From the NCBI RefSeq assembly GCF_019345525.1, contig NZ_JAHKRA010000005.1, positions 170,975 through 234,974 of the forward strand: a DNA stretch of 64,000 nucleotides. Direction: 5' to 3'. Source of the stretch: Flavobacterium sp. NKUCC04_CG. GTDB taxonomy: Bacteria > Bacteroidota > Bacteroidia > Flavobacteriales > Flavobacteriaceae. Every line of letters starts with the position of its first letter. Within the stretch, counting starts at the first letter, position 1. Made by a program: the position numbers and the translations under genes. The notes under the pieces were generated by a model. The model was not told the origin of the DNA. It did no database searches and saw only the letters and a list, made by a program, of their open reading frames with translations. Below, piece after piece: positions 29,301 to 39,134 of this stretch.

Positions 29301-29701
29301 TACTTCCAGTTAAATTGTATATCCTTTTCGATATCAGTATGTAAACTTAAAAATACAGGGCAATTCATAGCTACACGTTCCAAAATCACTCTATCCTTTT
29401 CGTCTGCAACACCATTCACGACAAAACGAACAGTAACCTTTGAAATCATTCTAGGGCTTTCTCGCATTTCTTTAAAGACTTCTGCGCTGGAGTTCGAAAT
29501 ATCCAAACCCATACTTTTTGCTTTAATTCCCATTATGGTAAACATACAACTCGCTACTGCATTGGCAACCAAGTCGGTTGGCGAAAAAGCCTCTCCTCTA
29601 CCTTGGTTATCTAGCGGTGCATCAGAAATAATAGATTGACCCGAACGCAAATGCACAGACTCGGTTCTTAAATCTCCTAAGTATTTTACTATTGACAACA
29701 T
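29300..29701 (-). CDS. OsmC/Ohr-family peroxidase-like protein
   Basis: This 133-residue protein has the OsmC pattern with two conserved Cys: AVASCMFT (Cys52) and ERVAMNCPVFLSLH (about Cys114). FSPTDLVANAV precedes the first. These Cys pairs reduce organic hydroperoxides in OsmC and Ohr. It belongs to the YhfA-like subgroup by length, where substrates are less clear. It is coupled at both ends by TAATG overlaps: with the LysM gene upstream (29701) and the DUF3820 gene downstream (29300). Confidence 0.88.
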   Translation of the reverse strand: MLSIVKYLGDLRTESVHLRSGQSIISDAPLDNQGRGEAFSPTDLVANAVASCMFTIMGIKAKSMGLDISNSSAEVFKEMRESPRMISKVTVRFVVNGVADEKDRVILERVAMNCPVFLSLHTDIEKDIQFNWK

Positions 29702-31686
29702 TATTTTATAATTTTTACGGTTAGATCCTCATCGTAATACAACAAATATACTCCTTGGTTATACACTCCTCCATTTACAGTGGAATAAGCAAATTTATTC
29801 TCAACTTGTTGGGTGGTATATTTTGAAATGGTCTCTTCGAAATCTTCATTTTGGAACATTCTCGAAATCACGTCAAATGTAACATCAAAACCACGAGTGG
29901 CATAACGATTTGGATAGATATTGTTTTCCTTTTTATACATTTTAGCAAAACGAGTACCGTTTTCACTTTCATTCTCACGGGTTACCGATGCATACATCAA
30001 TTTGAGTTTTGTCAAAGCATTTAAAGATATTTCAGTATAGTCAAAAACTTCGTTTTTATCAAATGTAGCCAATTGAATATCATGTGTAGCCAACTTGGAA
30101 ATCAAGGCATTTGTCGTACTTAAGGCCGTTTGAATACTACCGGTATCCAAAATAACAAAATTCTTGGTTGAAGTACTTAGATAATCAGCTACTTTAGATG
30201 CTTCCGAACCGTTTAACACTTTGATATTGGGATAATTTTGCTGTAAAAAACTTTTGGTCGAGGTTTTCTTTTCATCGACAATAACGACTATCTTCCCCTT
30301 TTGACTCAACATATAATCAACCATATATCTTTTTAAGTCATCTGAATTGGGCATCGTCTGAATCAAGTTTGGCCCCGACTTACCCTTCTCCGTTGACAAA
30401 GGAGATACTAAAACAACCTTACTTTCCTTAATTAAGGCAGCGGTCTGAATCACGTTTTTCTGGAAAAACGGACCAATAATAACATCGGTCGCACTAAAGT
30501 TTTCACTGGAAAACAGATTGGATACTTCTGAAGTGGAACTGGTCTCTTTAGAATCGTAAATTCTAACCTTTAAAGGCAACCCCAATGTCTTTGCCGAATC
30601 AATAGCTATTAGAGCACCGGAGTAAAAATCCAAAGTCATGTTTAAAAAAGCATCTTTTTTTAACTTTTCCTGAATATCGTCTTTGGCTATATTAATTTTA
30701 TGGGCATTAAAAGGCAACAACAAAACCAATTCTTTGGATTTGTTCTTGTCTAGGGAGCGGGTTAAATCTTTATAAGAGCCCGAACTGTAGGTTGTCGTTT
30801 TTGAACCGCTAGCAGCTATCCCTTTTTCTGAAGCCGACCCAGGTACTTTTAAAGTCATACCCACGCGTAGTCCATAACTCAACTCTGGATTTAATGCCAA
30901 CAATTGCTCTGGAGAAATCTGATATTCTTTACTTAAGTTAAAAATAGTTTCTTTGGGCTCAACTACTATTTCCTTGTAAGTTACAGTATTAGTAGTTTTT
31001 ACATCATTTACCTTAAGTGTTTCTTTAGGTTCTTTTTTCGAAGGTACTATTAAAGCTTGCCCTTCCACTAAACCTTGAGTTTTTAATAATGGATTCAATT
31101 CATACAGCTGCTGTATTGATGTTTGATACTCAATAGCTAATCCATATACCGTTTCCTTAGGCCCTACTACAATTGTTTTGGTATTTGAAGGTAGATACTC
31201 CTTAACCACTTGAGCAGAGGAAGCGACTAAAGTATCCAATTTAGCGATCGGCTTTACAGCTACCGCTGCCGTAATAGCGGGCTCCAAATGGATTATTTCC
31301 CCCGATTTAAGTCCGTTTTCTTTTAAACCCGGATTTAAGCGGTACAATTCGTCTATGGAAATTTGATACTTTTTGGAAATGCCATAAAGCGTCTCCTTAC
31401 TTTCCACCAAATGATTTTTAGACGTTGAAGTTACCGTTGAAATACCGCCTTTTTCAGAATTCGAAACCACGGGAATTAACAAAACAGCCTTTTCTTGCAA
31501 TCCGCTTTCAACTTCTGGATTGTATTTTAAAATATCCTTTACCCCAACACTGTATTGCTTGGCAATATCCGTAAGGGTTTCTCCTTTATTAACTCTGTGC
31601 TGCTTAAAAGTTACGGTTTGAGCCTGTACACTCATAACGCCGCTCAAAGTCAAAATTGCAAGGCTACTTAAAAACTTCTTTTTCAT
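29701..31686 (-). CDS. LysM-repeat protein with periplasmic-binding-protein-like domain
   Basis: This 661-residue secreted protein has a signal peptide (MKKKFLSSLAILTLSGVMSV, then QAQ). Four LysM modules follow at about 27-72, 92-135, 172-215 and 235-280, each with the V.KGETL or ETIFNLSKEYQ pattern and a xLNP turn. After a Ser/Lys linker, residues about 318-661 resemble a type I periplasmic-binding fold (VLLLPFNAHK, VIIGPFFQKNVIQTAALIKE, VVIVDEKKTSTKSF). The layout resembles LpoA-like or ABC-type solute proteins bound to peptidoglycan; ligand and partner are unknown. It starts the LysM-OsmC-DUF3820 unit. Confidence 0.85.
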   Translation of the reverse strand: MKKKFLSSLAILTLSGVMSVQAQTVTFKQHRVNKGETLTDIAKQYSVGVKDILKYNPEVESGLQEKAVLLIPVVSNSEKGGISTVTSTSKNHLVESKETLYGISKKYQISIDELYRLNPGLKENGLKSGEIIHLEPAITAAVAVKPIAKLDTLVASSAQVVKEYLPSNTKTIVVGPKETVYGLAIEYQTSIQQLYELNPLLKTQGLVEGQALIVPSKKEPKETLKVNDVKTTNTVTYKEIVVEPKETIFNLSKEYQISPEQLLALNPELSYGLRVGMTLKVPGSASEKGIAASGSKTTTYSSGSYKDLTRSLDKNKSKELVLLLPFNAHKINIAKDDIQEKLKKDAFLNMTLDFYSGALIAIDSAKTLGLPLKVRIYDSKETSSTSEVSNLFSSENFSATDVIIGPFFQKNVIQTAALIKESKVVLVSPLSTEKGKSGPNLIQTMPNSDDLKRYMVDYMLSQKGKIVVIVDEKKTSTKSFLQQNYPNIKVLNGSEASKVADYLSTSTKNFVILDTGSIQTALSTTNALISKLATHDIQLATFDKNEVFDYTEISLNALTKLKLMYASVTRENESENGTRFAKMYKKENNIYPNRYATRGFDVTFDVISRMFQNEDFEETISKYTTQQVENKFAYSTVNGGVYNQGVYLLYYDEDLTVKIIK

Positions 31687-31706
31687 TTCTTTTGTGTTTA
31701 TAAGTG

Positions 31707-31741
31707 AATAAGTCGCTGTAAAAAAATTACAACGACTTATT
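31707..31741 (-). terminator. Hairpin after guaA
   Basis: AATAAGTCGCTGTA pairs with TACAACGACTTATT almost perfectly around an A/T loop, between guaA and the LysM gene on the minus strand. There is no T run after it, so it may attenuate instead of fully terminating. Confidence 0.5.
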
Positions 31742-31751
31742 CTACATTACT

Positions 31752-33281
31752 TTATTCCCATTCAATAGTGGCTGGTGGTTTAGAACTAATGTCGTAAACT
31801 ACTCTGTTAACACCTTTTACTTTATTTATAATTTGATTGGATATTTCCATCAAAAATTCATAGGGTAAATGCACCCAATCAGCAGTCATTCCGTCGGTTG
31901 ATGCTACAGCGCGCAATGCCACTACTTTCTCATAAGTACGTTCATCACCCATAACACCTACACTGTTTACCGGTAGTAAAATAGCACCGGCTTGCCATAC
32001 TTGATCGTATAGTCCGTGTTCTTTTAAGCCGTTGATAAAAACAGCATCTACTTCTTGAAGAAGACTGACTTTTTCTGCAGTAATATCACCTAAGATTCGA
32101 ATAGAAAGCCCAGGACCCGGGAAAGGATGTCTTCCCAATAATTCAGGATCAATACCCAAAGAAGCACCAACTCTTCTCACTTCGTCTTTAAACAACATTC
32201 TCAAAGGTTCTACGATTTTTAACTTCATAAAATCAGGTAGTCCCCCAACATTGTGATGTGACTTAATAGTAGCAGACGGTCCTTTAACAGAAATAGATTC
32301 TATGACGTCGGGATAGATAGTTCCTTGAGCTAACCAAGTCACATCTTCTATTAGTTTAGCCTCGTCATCAAATACTTCAATAAAAGCTTTACCAATGGCT
32401 TTTCTCTTTAATTCTGGATCTTCTAATCCTTTTAAAGCAGTCAAAAAACGTTCGGAAGAATCAACCCCTTTTACATTTAAATTCATGCCTTTATACTGTT
32501 CCAATACATTTTGGAATTCGTTTTTTCTTAAAAGACCGTTGTTTACAAAAATACAATATAGGTTTTTACCTATTGCACGATGTAATAAAACAGCCGCAAC
32601 GGTTGAATCAACACCTCCTGAAAGGGCTAAAACTACTTTGTCGTCTTTTATTTTCTCACGCAAATCACCGATGATCTCATCGACAAATGCTTTCGGAGTA
32701 AAGTCTTGTGCTACTCCAGCTATATCCACTAAAAAGTTTTTAAGCAATTGTGCTCCATCAGTAGAGTGATATACCTCTGGGTGAAATTGAATAGCATAAG
32801 TTTGCTCACCTTCAATTTTGTAAGCGGCATTAGATACGTCTTTTGTACTCGCCAAAAGCACCCCATTAGTAGGTAAGGTTTTGATCGTATCACTATGACT
32901 CATCCATACTTGGCTATTTAACTCGATACCCTTTAAAAGCGGTTCGTTTTCCTTGATGAAATTTAAGTTGGCTCTTCCGTATTCTCTAGTACTTGAAGGT
33001 GCTACTTCTCCACCGTGAAAATGGGCCAAATATTGAGCTCCATAACAAACGGCTAACAAAGGCAGTTTGCCTTTGATATTCGACAAATCCGGATGCAATG
33101 CTTCCGCAGATCGAACCGAAAAAGGACTTCCAGAAAGGATGACTGCATGAAAGGTCGATAAATCCTCAGGTAAATTGTTGTAAGGTAATATTTCGCAAAA
33201 AATGTTTAATTCGCGAACTCTACGGGCAATAAGCTGTGTGTATTGCGAACCGAAATCTAAAATAAGTACGTTGTGTTGCAT
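31752..33281 (-). CDS. guaA: GMP synthase (glutamine-hydrolysing)
   Basis: From ATG 33281 this is 509 residues. The class I glutaminase domain has AVCYGAQ (Cys79) and FHPEV (His167, Glu169). The ATP-pyrophosphatase domain has [13 protein letters not shown] at about 218-230. The C-terminal dimerisation domain ends in the conserved [10 protein letters not shown]. It converts XMP to GMP. The frame is open to 33350, but the family begins [14 protein letters not shown] promoter with both elements lies at 33312-33340, inside the would-be extension, so 33281 is the start. It is shorter than E. coli GuaA (525), as is usual in Bacteroidota. Confidence 0.96.
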   Translation of the reverse strand: MQHNVLILDFGSQYTQLIARRVRELNIFCEILPYNNLPEDLSTFHAVILSGSPFSVRSAEALHPDLSNIKGKLPLLAVCYGAQYLAHFHGGEVAPSSTREYGRANLNFIKENEPLLKGIELNSQVWMSHSDTIKTLPTNGVLLASTKDVSNAAYKIEGEQTYAIQFHPEVYHSTDGAQLLKNFLVDIAGVAQDFTPKAFVDEIIGDLREKIKDDKVVLALSGGVDSTVAAVLLHRAIGKNLYCIFVNNGLLRKNEFQNVLEQYKGMNLNVKGVDSSERFLTALKGLEDPELKRKAIGKAFIEVFDDEAKLIEDVTWLAQGTIYPDVIESISVKGPSATIKSHHNVGGLPDFMKLKIVEPLRMLFKDEVRRVGASLGIDPELLGRHPFPGPGLSIRILGDITAEKVSLLQEVDAVFINGLKEHGLYDQVWQAGAILLPVNSVGVMGDERTYEKVVALRAVASTDGMTADWVHLPYEFLMEISNQIINKVKGVNRVVYDISSKPPATIEWE

Positions 33282-33311
33282 ATGCAAAAATAGGTATTTT
33301 CTAATGGATTC

Positions 33312-33340
33312 CAAAAATAGGTTTTGGATTTTTTTTTCAA
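33312..33340 (-). promoter_or_regulatory. Promoter of guaA
   Basis: On the minus strand TTG (33338-33340) and TATTTTTG (33312-33319) are 18 bases apart, a full match to the Bacteroidota promoter. The predicted transcript start near 33306 gives a leader of about 25 bases to ATG 33281. A second TATTTTTG at 33285-33292 lies too close to the ATG to be useful. Confidence 0.65.
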
Positions 33341-33669
33341 CAAACGACAAACCATTTTCACAAACTATTCAAATGGTTTATCGACAGGACAAATTAACAA
33401 ATTAATTAGGTCTTTTAATCCTTATTTACACAGTATTTTTTATGATATTCATTTATTTTTAAATACCACTTTCAATTCAGCAGCTGCATTTTCTATTTCT
33501 ATCCAATTAAGATAAAACTAATGTATTTAGCAGTAAAGCCTTACAAGCAAACTAAAAAGAAATAGTACATTTCAAAGGATTTTACAAAATATAATCAACT
33601 TTTTTTATTAAATTAGTCCTTATTTGATAATCCCGCCTATCCAAGCGTATTATAATGAAATAATGGCCT
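33341..33669. other. Intergenic region between guaA and the NlpE-like gene
   Basis: About 330 AT-rich bases between divergent promoters. I see no gene, repeat or RNA structure beyond the promoter elements at its two ends. Confidence 0.5.
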
Positions 33670-33677
33670 TATTTTTG
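33670..33677 (+). promoter_or_regulatory. -7 promoter element for the NlpE-like gene
   Basis: TATTTTTG matches TAnnTTTG, 37 bases before the ATG at 33707. Confidence 0.5.
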
Positions 33678-33706
33678 CATTCATTGAAAATTAAAATCCC
33701 AGTACT

Positions 33707-34471
33707 ATGATTCAGAAAAGCAACTATTTTATTGTTGTATTGAGCATCTTAACCTTGGCATCTTGTAAAAAAGATCCTGAAAAAAGCATCCCAATAGTGA
33801 TACAATCCCAAGTTATGGATAGTATTTTTAATCATGCTTTTGAAGGCGTAATTCCCTGTCCGGATTGTCCGGGTATAGAAACTACTATAGCGATACATGC
33901 TGATAGCACTTTAAATAAAACGCTTTATTATCGTGATAAGGAAGATTTTCCACAATATTCTCAAGGAACCTGGAAGCTAAAAGATTCTGTTTTTGAAGCT
34001 AATTTTGATGGAAGCAAAGAATTCTATAAGATCAAATCTGGTGATTTGCTCGCACGTGTAGGTTCTGACCGTAAAGAAGTTATTGGAAAATTGGCTAAGG
34101 ACTACCTACTGACCTTAAAACCCAAAGTGGTTTTAGATAGTTTAGCTGGTGTTTATACCCTAGGCGATTCGCTAAGCAATCCTTATATCGTTGTCGATTT
34201 AAAACACTTAAAGAAAAACAACTTTGAAGTAAAAATAAGTTTATCATCTAAGGAGAAAACAGCGGAATTTCTGGCAAACGGTATTTATAATTCAGACAAC
34301 AATCAAATTGAAGTTCCTATAACTCCAGCCTATCCCGATTTAAAAGGTGTTCTAACTGTACAGTTTAGCCAATCAAAGATTCACATCGGTACTAAAGACA
34401 AAGATGAAGCAGCTGAACTGAAAAGCTTTTGGGAAGGGAGTACCATTGGTGGAACCTATCGCAAACAATAA
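33707..34471 (+). CDS. NlpE-like copper-response lipoprotein
   Basis: This 254-residue lipoprotein has a lipobox in ILTLASCKKD (Cys20). Residues about 45-125 match the NlpE N-terminal domain, including FEGVIPCPDCPGIETTIAI, whose CPDC equals the CxxC that in E. coli NlpE senses copper and envelope stress. The C-terminal half (about 140-254) is a separate beta-rich domain. No Cpx system is visible here, so a signalling role is unproven. The DUF4197 gene follows 54 bases later on the same strand. Confidence 0.8.
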   Translation: MIQKSNYFIVVLSILTLASCKKDPEKSIPIVIQSQVMDSIFNHAFEGVIPCPDCPGIETTIAIHADSTLNKTLYYRDKEDFPQYSQGTWKLKDSVFEANFDGSKEFYKIKSGDLLARVGSDRKEVIGKLAKDYLLTLKPKVVLDSLAGVYTLGDSLSNPYIVVDLKHLKKNNFEVKISLSSKEKTAEFLANGIYNSDNNQIEVPITPAYPDLKGVLTVQFSQSKIHIGTKDKDEAAELKSFWEGSTIGGTYRKQ

Positions 34472-34525
34472 CTCAAATAAGGTGTTATCACCGCTTACAT
34501 ATTTTATAAAAACAAACGAAAATTC

Positions 34526-35338
34526 ATGAAAAAATCGGTATTATCCTCCCTTCTATTTCTTTTTGCCCTTAACTGCCTTAGTACAACAGAAGTATATTCG
34601 CAAAACAACAATTTGCTAAATAAAATTTCTAACAAAATTGGTAAAAAATCAACGGATACAAAAAACACCACTACCAAAACCTCTACCAACAATATTTTAA
34701 ACATGGACCAAAACAAAATTGGTGCCGGACTAAAAGAAGCCTTGGAAAGCGGTATCGAAAAACAAGTGGTTAAACTGACTCAAAAAGACGGTTTTTATAA
34801 AAATGATTTAGTCAAGATTTTATTACCTGAAGAATTGCAAAAAGTGGACAATACCCTAAGAAAAATTGGTATGTCTAGCTTGGCAGACGAAGGTTTAAAA
34901 GTAATCAATAGAGCCGCGGAAGAAGCGGTTAAAGAGGCTACACCAATATTTATTGATGCCGTTAAAAACATTACTTTTGACGATGCTAAAAATATCCTAT
35001 TGGGGTCCGAAGACTCCGCAACGCAATATTTGGAAAAAGCGACTACCCAAAACCTTTATTCCAAATTTAATCCGGTTATTCAAGCATCTTTTGAAAATGT
35101 AGGAGCCGACAAAGTTTGGAGTAATATTGTCAATACTTACAACGCTATTCCGCTAGTAAAAAAGGTAAATCCCGATTTGACTGATTACGTTGCAAATGAA
35201 ACGCTGGCTGGTGTCTTTAAAATGATTGCTGTCGAAGAAAAGGAAATTAGATCTAACACAGGCGCATCACGAAATACCCAGCTATTAAAGGATGTTTTCG
35301 GTTTGCAAGACAAAATGGGTGGTTTATTTAAAAAATAA
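34526..35338 (+). CDS. DUF4197 secreted protein
   Basis: This 270-residue protein has a signal peptide (MKKSVLSSLLFLFALNCLST). A Thr/Asn/Lys-rich linker follows (about 40-65), then the DUF4197 domain: IGAGLKEALESGIEKQVVKL, GFYKNDLVKILLPEELQKV, FDDAKNILLGSEDSATQYLE. The last part has NPDLTDYVANETLAGVFKM. The family is periplasmic, helical and uncharacterised. It is the last gene before a T-rich terminator and is probably co-transcribed with the NlpE-like gene. Confidence 0.88.
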   Translation: MKKSVLSSLLFLFALNCLSTTEVYSQNNNLLNKISNKIGKKSTDTKNTTTKTSTNNILNMDQNKIGAGLKEALESGIEKQVVKLTQKDGFYKNDLVKILLPEELQKVDNTLRKIGMSSLADEGLKVINRAAEEAVKEATPIFIDAVKNITFDDAKNILLGSEDSATQYLEKATTQNLYSKFNPVIQASFENVGADKVWSNIVNTYNAIPLVKKVNPDLTDYVANETLAGVFKMIAVEEKEIRSNTGASRNTQLLKDVFGLQDKMGGLFKK

Positions 35339-35464
35339 CCAAGTGATTTTCCATTTCATAATATATAGATAACAAGAAGCTAACGCTGGAAAACTTAATT
35401 ATAACGACCTTCGTCAGGTAATAAAATTGAGTTTCTAATAGTTAGGTTGATTGAAACTAGTATG

Positions 35465-35495
35465 CCGAATAGCCTAAAAACTATTCGGTTTTTTT
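35465..35495 (+). terminator. Terminator of the DUF4197 gene
   Basis: CCGAATAG pairs with CTATTCGG around an 8-base loop and is followed by seven T. The T run reaches the stop of the convergent metal-receptor gene. Confidence 0.85.
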
Positions 35496-36294
35496 ATTCT
35501 ATACGTTGCTGTAAAATCTTAAAGTATTCAAAGGCTTTAACCAAACGTGTTCCGTACCAAGAAAACATCTCACCATCCACAAACACCGTTTTAGCATGAT
35601 GGGTACTCCTGCCTATTTCAAACGCGTGCTCTTCTTTAAACGGATAAGGTTCAGATGATAAAAACACCAAATCAGGATCCCCCTCTAATCTGATCTTTTT
35701 TAATTCTATTTCTGGATAACGGCCTTCCTTATGGGAATAAATATTATCAAATCGATTGATTTTTAATAATTCATCAATAAAGGTATCACCACCAGCAGCC
35801 ATATACGGTTCTCTCCATATAAAATAAGCGGCTTTTTGTATGGGTCTTTCACTAACAAATTTCATAAAATCTTTTTGAGCAAAACGGATTTTATCATTCC
35901 ATTTTTGAGCATCTGTCCTCTTGTTAAACAATCTTCCAAAGTCGCTGATCATCTGTTCATTATCGTCTATGGTAGAAATATCCGTCACCCATACCGGGCA
36001 CAACTGCTTCAATTGTTCCACCATCTCCAAGGTATTTTCCTCTTTATTGGCAATTATGATATCGGGTTGTAAAAGTTTGATCTTTTCAAAGTGAATCTTT
36101 TTAGTACCACCTATGGTTTTTTTAGTCGATTTTAAATGATAGGGATGTACACAGAATTTGGTAATACCAACCAAACTCTCCTCCAAGCCTAAATCGAATA
36201 ATAACTCCGTTTGCGAAGGTACCAAAGAAACAATTCGCTTCGGCGTATTATCAAAATGATGTTCTTGTCCTATTTGATCGTAAAAAGCAGGCAT
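35494..36294 (-). CDS. Helical-backbone metal receptor (BtuF-like, cytoplasmic form)
   Basis: This 266-residue protein has the fold of BtuF/FecB-type binding proteins: RIVSLVPSQTELLFDLGLEE near 20-39, KIHFEKIKLLQPDIIIANKE near 86-105 and YFIWREPYMAAGGDTFIDEL near 157-176. No signal peptide is visible, which is usual for this flavobacterial branch and separates it from true periplasmic BtuF. It may bind a corrinoid or metal complex in the cytoplasm. No transporter genes adjoin. pyrF ends 8 bases upstream, so the two are co-transcribed. Confidence 0.85.
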   Translation of the reverse strand: MPAFYDQIGQEHHFDNTPKRIVSLVPSQTELLFDLGLEESLVGITKFCVHPYHLKSTKKTIGGTKKIHFEKIKLLQPDIIIANKEENTLEMVEQLKQLCPVWVTDISTIDDNEQMISDFGRLFNKRTDAQKWNDKIRFAQKDFMKFVSERPIQKAAYFIWREPYMAAGGDTFIDELLKINRFDNIYSHKEGRYPEIELKKIRLEGDPDLVFLSSEPYPFKEEHAFEIGRSTHHAKTVFVDGEMFSWYGTRLVKAFEYFKILQQRIE

Positions 36295-36302
36295 AATTCT
36301 AA

Positions 36303-37127
36303 TTAATTAAAATATTGCGTTAGTATTTCTTCCATTTGCTGTTGCATTTCGAAAGCTTTTAATCGAGCCTGTTCCGCAAAATCAGCTTGTTTACCAGCAA
36401 AAATAATCCCTCGAGACGAATTGATTAATAAGCCGACTTGGGAATTTAGTCCGTGTTGGCAAACCGCGTGTAAATCGCCCCCTTGTGCACCTACTCCCGG
36501 TACCAACAAGAAACTATCAGGTACAATCTTTCTTATCTCACCAAAATATTCGGGTTTGGTTGCACCAACAACATACATTAAATTATGGTGGTTTTTCCAA
36601 TTTTTCGAAGTTTCCAAAACCACTTGATATAATGGTTTTCCTTCACAAAGTTGGGTTTGAAAGTCAAAAGCTCCGGAATTGGAAGTCAAAGCCAGCATGA
36701 TGGTCTGTTTGTTCTCAAATTCCAAAAAGGGTTCCACACTATCTTTGCCCATATAAGGTGCTACCGTAACACTATCAAAGGCCAAATCTTCAAAGAAAGC
36801 TTTTGCATACATAGAGGCCGTATTGCCAATATCGCCGCGTTTAGCATCGGCAATAGTATATAATTCCGGATAATTTTCATTGAGATAATCGATTGTTTTT
36901 TGTAAGGATGCCCAGCCTTTTAGGCCGTAAGCTTCATAAAAAGCAATATTGGGTTTATAGGCAACTGCCAAATCATGAGTAGCATCAATAATCGCTTTGT
37001 TAAACTCAAATATTGGATCTTCTAAATCTAAAAGATGGGTTGGGATTTTCGATAAATCGACATCAAGACCAATACATAAAAATGATTTTTTTTGATGAAT
37101 TTGCGCTACTAATTGTGGTGTGGTCAT
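36303..37127 (-). CDS. pyrF: Orotidine 5'-phosphate decarboxylase (type 2)
   Basis: This 274-residue enzyme is of the longer type 2 class. The active-site motif [14 protein letters not shown] places the catalytic Lys at about 96, and FLCIGLDVD near 16-24 binds the phosphate side. [10 protein letters not shown] and SSRGIIFAG close the barrel. It makes UMP, the last step of pyrimidine synthesis. It follows prfA after a hairpin terminator and is followed by the metal-receptor gene. Confidence 0.95.
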   Translation of the reverse strand: MTTPQLVAQIHQKKSFLCIGLDVDLSKIPTHLLDLEDPIFEFNKAIIDATHDLAVAYKPNIAFYEAYGLKGWASLQKTIDYLNENYPELYTIADAKRGDIGNTASMYAKAFFEDLAFDSVTVAPYMGKDSVEPFLEFENKQTIMLALTSNSGAFDFQTQLCEGKPLYQVVLETSKNWKNHHNLMYVVGATKPEYFGEIRKIVPDSFLLVPGVGAQGGDLHAVCQHGLNSQVGLLINSSRGIIFAGKQADFAEQARLKAFEMQQQMEEILTQYFN

Positions 37128-37150
37128 GTTTTTTTATTTAAAATAGCCTT

Positions 37151-37183
37151 AAAAAAAACCACACATTACCGAAGTAAGTGTGG
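37151..37183 (-). terminator. Terminator of prfA
   Basis: The minus strand reads CCACACTTAC, a TTCG loop, GTAATGTGTGG and eight T. It lies between prfA and pyrF. Confidence 0.85.
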
Positions 37184-37206
37184 CGAATAATGTGTTATCT
37201 CAGAGA

Positions 37207-38280
37207 TTAATAAACATCTTCTTCTTTCAGTTTTTCGGTATTGCTTACCAATTGAAGCTCTTCGATAACCTTCTGAATATTTCCATTCATAACCCCATCT
37301 AAATCATACAAAGTCAAACCAATACGGTGATCAGTCACACGACCTTGCGGATAATTATAGGTTCTAATTTTTGCAGAACGGTCTCCACTACTTACTTGTG
37401 AATTTCGTTTTTTAGCGTCTTGTTCTTGTTTTTTAGCCAATTCCATCTCGTACAATCTAGAGCGCAAAACACTTAAAGCTTTGTCTTTATTTTTATGTTG
37501 AGATTTTTCATCCTGACACTGAGCAACCAATCCTGTAGGAACGTGCGTCATACGAACCGCAGATTTGGTCGTATTTACCGACTGCCCACCAGGACCTGAT
37601 GAACAGAAATAATCTATTCTCACGTCGTTCATGTCTATTTGAACATCAAATTCTTCGGCTTCTGGAAGCACCATAACCGTTGCTGCAGATGTGTGAACAC
37701 GTCCTTGTGTTTCGGTTTGTGGCACACGTTGAACACGGTGTACACCAGCTTCAAACTTCAAAGTTCCATAAACGTCGTCACCAGTAACTTCAAAGATTAC
37801 CTCTTTGAAACCTCCTGAAGTTCCGTCATTAGAGTCTACTAACGAAGTTCTCCAGCCTCTTCCCTCACAGTATTTTGTATACATACGGAATAAATCCCCT
37901 GCAAAAATACTGGCTTCATCTCCACCGGTTCCGGCACGAATTTCCACCATAACGTTTTTAGCATCTTCGGGATCCTTTGGAATCAATAAGAATTTTATCT
38001 CGTCTTCTAATTCCGGTAAGCGGTTTTTTGCCTCGTCTAACTGCATTTTGGCCATGTCAACCATTTCAGCATCACTTCCGTCGGCTATTATTTCGTTAGC
38101 TTCTTCAATGTTTGCTGTTAGGGTCAAGTATTCTTCTCGTTTTTCAACAAGCGCTTTTAAATCTTTGTATTCTTTATTTAATTGTACGTAACGCTTTTGA
38201 TCAGAAATAACATCGGGTTGAATAATCAAATCCGATATTTCATCAAAACGTTGCTTTATAATTTGTAGTCTATCTAACAT
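37207..38280 (-). CDS. prfA: Peptide chain release factor 1
   Basis: This 357-residue protein has the peptidyl-hydrolase motif GGQ at 231-233 ([17 protein letters not shown]), whose Gln is normally methylated by PrmC. The RF1-type anticodon tripeptide PQT (PxT) lies at 187-189. It terminates translation at UAA and UAG. It has its own promoter element (38306-38313) and a hairpin terminator. Length matches the family (360). Confidence 0.96.
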   Translation of the reverse strand: MLDRLQIIKQRFDEISDLIIQPDVISDQKRYVQLNKEYKDLKALVEKREEYLTLTANIEEANEIIADGSDAEMVDMAKMQLDEAKNRLPELEDEIKFLLIPKDPEDAKNVMVEIRAGTGGDEASIFAGDLFRMYTKYCEGRGWRTSLVDSNDGTSGGFKEVIFEVTGDDVYGTLKFEAGVHRVQRVPQTETQGRVHTSAATVMVLPEAEEFDVQIDMNDVRIDYFCSSGPGGQSVNTTKSAVRMTHVPTGLVAQCQDEKSQHKNKDKALSVLRSRLYEMELAKKQEQDAKKRNSQVSSGDRSAKIRTYNYPQGRVTDHRIGLTLYDLDGVMNGNIQKVIEELQLVSNTEKLKEEDVY

Positions 38281-38305
38281 CTTCTATTATCTAAATTTCA
38301 GGATA

Positions 38306-38313
38306 CAAAGGTA
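38306..38313 (-). promoter_or_regulatory. -7 promoter element for prfA
   Basis: On the minus strand TACCTTTG matches TAnnTTTG, 26 bases before the prfA ATG. It abuts the terminator of the upstream YceI gene. Confidence 0.5.
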
Positions 38314-38348
38314 TAAAAAAAGAGGAACATTACGAATAAGTTCCTCTC
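38314..38348 (-). terminator. Terminator of the YceI lipoprotein gene
   Basis: The minus strand reads AGAGGAAC, a loop, GTTCCTCT and seven T. It is just after the stop at 38370. Confidence 0.85.
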
Positions 38349-38369
38349 TTTAAAATCGACAATTTTATC

Positions 38370-38969
38370 TTATTTTTTAATTTCCACTGCGATATCTACA
38401 TCTGTCCATGTTTTTCCTTCGTGTAAGTCCTTACAAAGTTCGTGGATGGAGTCAAAAGCGGCATTAGCACTAAAGTCAGCAATCATATCTATTGATCCGT
38501 TTATCTTTACACTAGTGTCTGTTGACTCATATGCAAAAATCTTCTCTTTTGTGACACCGTTCATCGTTATAGAAACCGCGACTTTACCATCCTTAAACGC
38601 TCCGAATGATCCCGTGATATTTCCTGCCATTTTTGCAAAGAAACCGGCTTTCAACTTATCATCTCTCAACGGATCTTTACTGTTTACTGTTGGGGTTTCT
38701 ACCGTGAATTTAGCGCCTTCTAAAGACGCTATTAAAGTAGCTGCTTCTTTTACATCAGTAAGCTCCATTTTATCAAAAGTTCCTTTCACACCAACTTTTT
38801 TGGGTGTTTTAAAAGCGGTCCACTCTAGGGTATAGTCCAGATTCACTTTTTGTTCCGATACCGGAGTTACTTCTGTTGGATAAAGCTGTTCTACTTTGGT
38901 TTCTTCTTTTTTACCACAGCTAACGACTAAGGCGCCGATTAATGCTAAGGTTAGTAATTTCTTTTTCAT
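38370..38969 (-). CDS. YceI-family lipoprotein
   Basis: This 199-residue lipoprotein has the lipobox in LALIGALVVSCGKK (Cys18). Residues about 45-195 form a YceI beta-barrel: LEWTAFKTPKKVGVKGTFDK opens it and VAVSITMNGVTKEKIF is central. YceI proteins bind polyisoprenoids such as ubiquinone precursors in the periplasm. The ligand here is unknown. It is monocistronic. Confidence 0.87.
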   Translation of the reverse strand: MKKKLLTLALIGALVVSCGKKEETKVEQLYPTEVTPVSEQKVNLDYTLEWTAFKTPKKVGVKGTFDKMELTDVKEAATLIASLEGAKFTVETPTVNSKDPLRDDKLKAGFFAKMAGNITGSFGAFKDGKVAVSITMNGVTKEKIFAYESTDTSVKINGSIDMIADFSANAAFDSIHELCKDLHEGKTWTDVDIAVEIKK

Positions 38970-39074
38970 AATAGTTGTTCGTTTATACTTTCTATTTAAA
39001 ACAATGGTCTAAAATACAAATTTTGATTGTTTTAAGAGAACGATCTTACTTAATTTTTCCTTAATACAAAAAAC

Positions 39075-39111
39075 AAAAAAAACCGGAATCTATCTTGACG
39101 ATAAATTCCGG
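39075..39111 (-). terminator. Terminator of pepD
   Basis: The minus strand reads CCGGAATTTATC, a loop, GATAGATTCCGG and a T run. It lies 24 bases after the pepD stop. Confidence 0.85.
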
Positions 39112-39134
39112 CTGTTGTGATTCCCACAAATAAA

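Noticed and set aside
33285..33292. Second TATTTTTG next to the guaA ATG as the promoter
   Set aside because: It would put the transcript start at the ATG itself; the element at 33312-33319 also has a -33 partner.
33282..33350. Longer guaA start at 33350
   Set aside because: A full promoter lies within the extension, and the family starts at [10 protein letters not shown].
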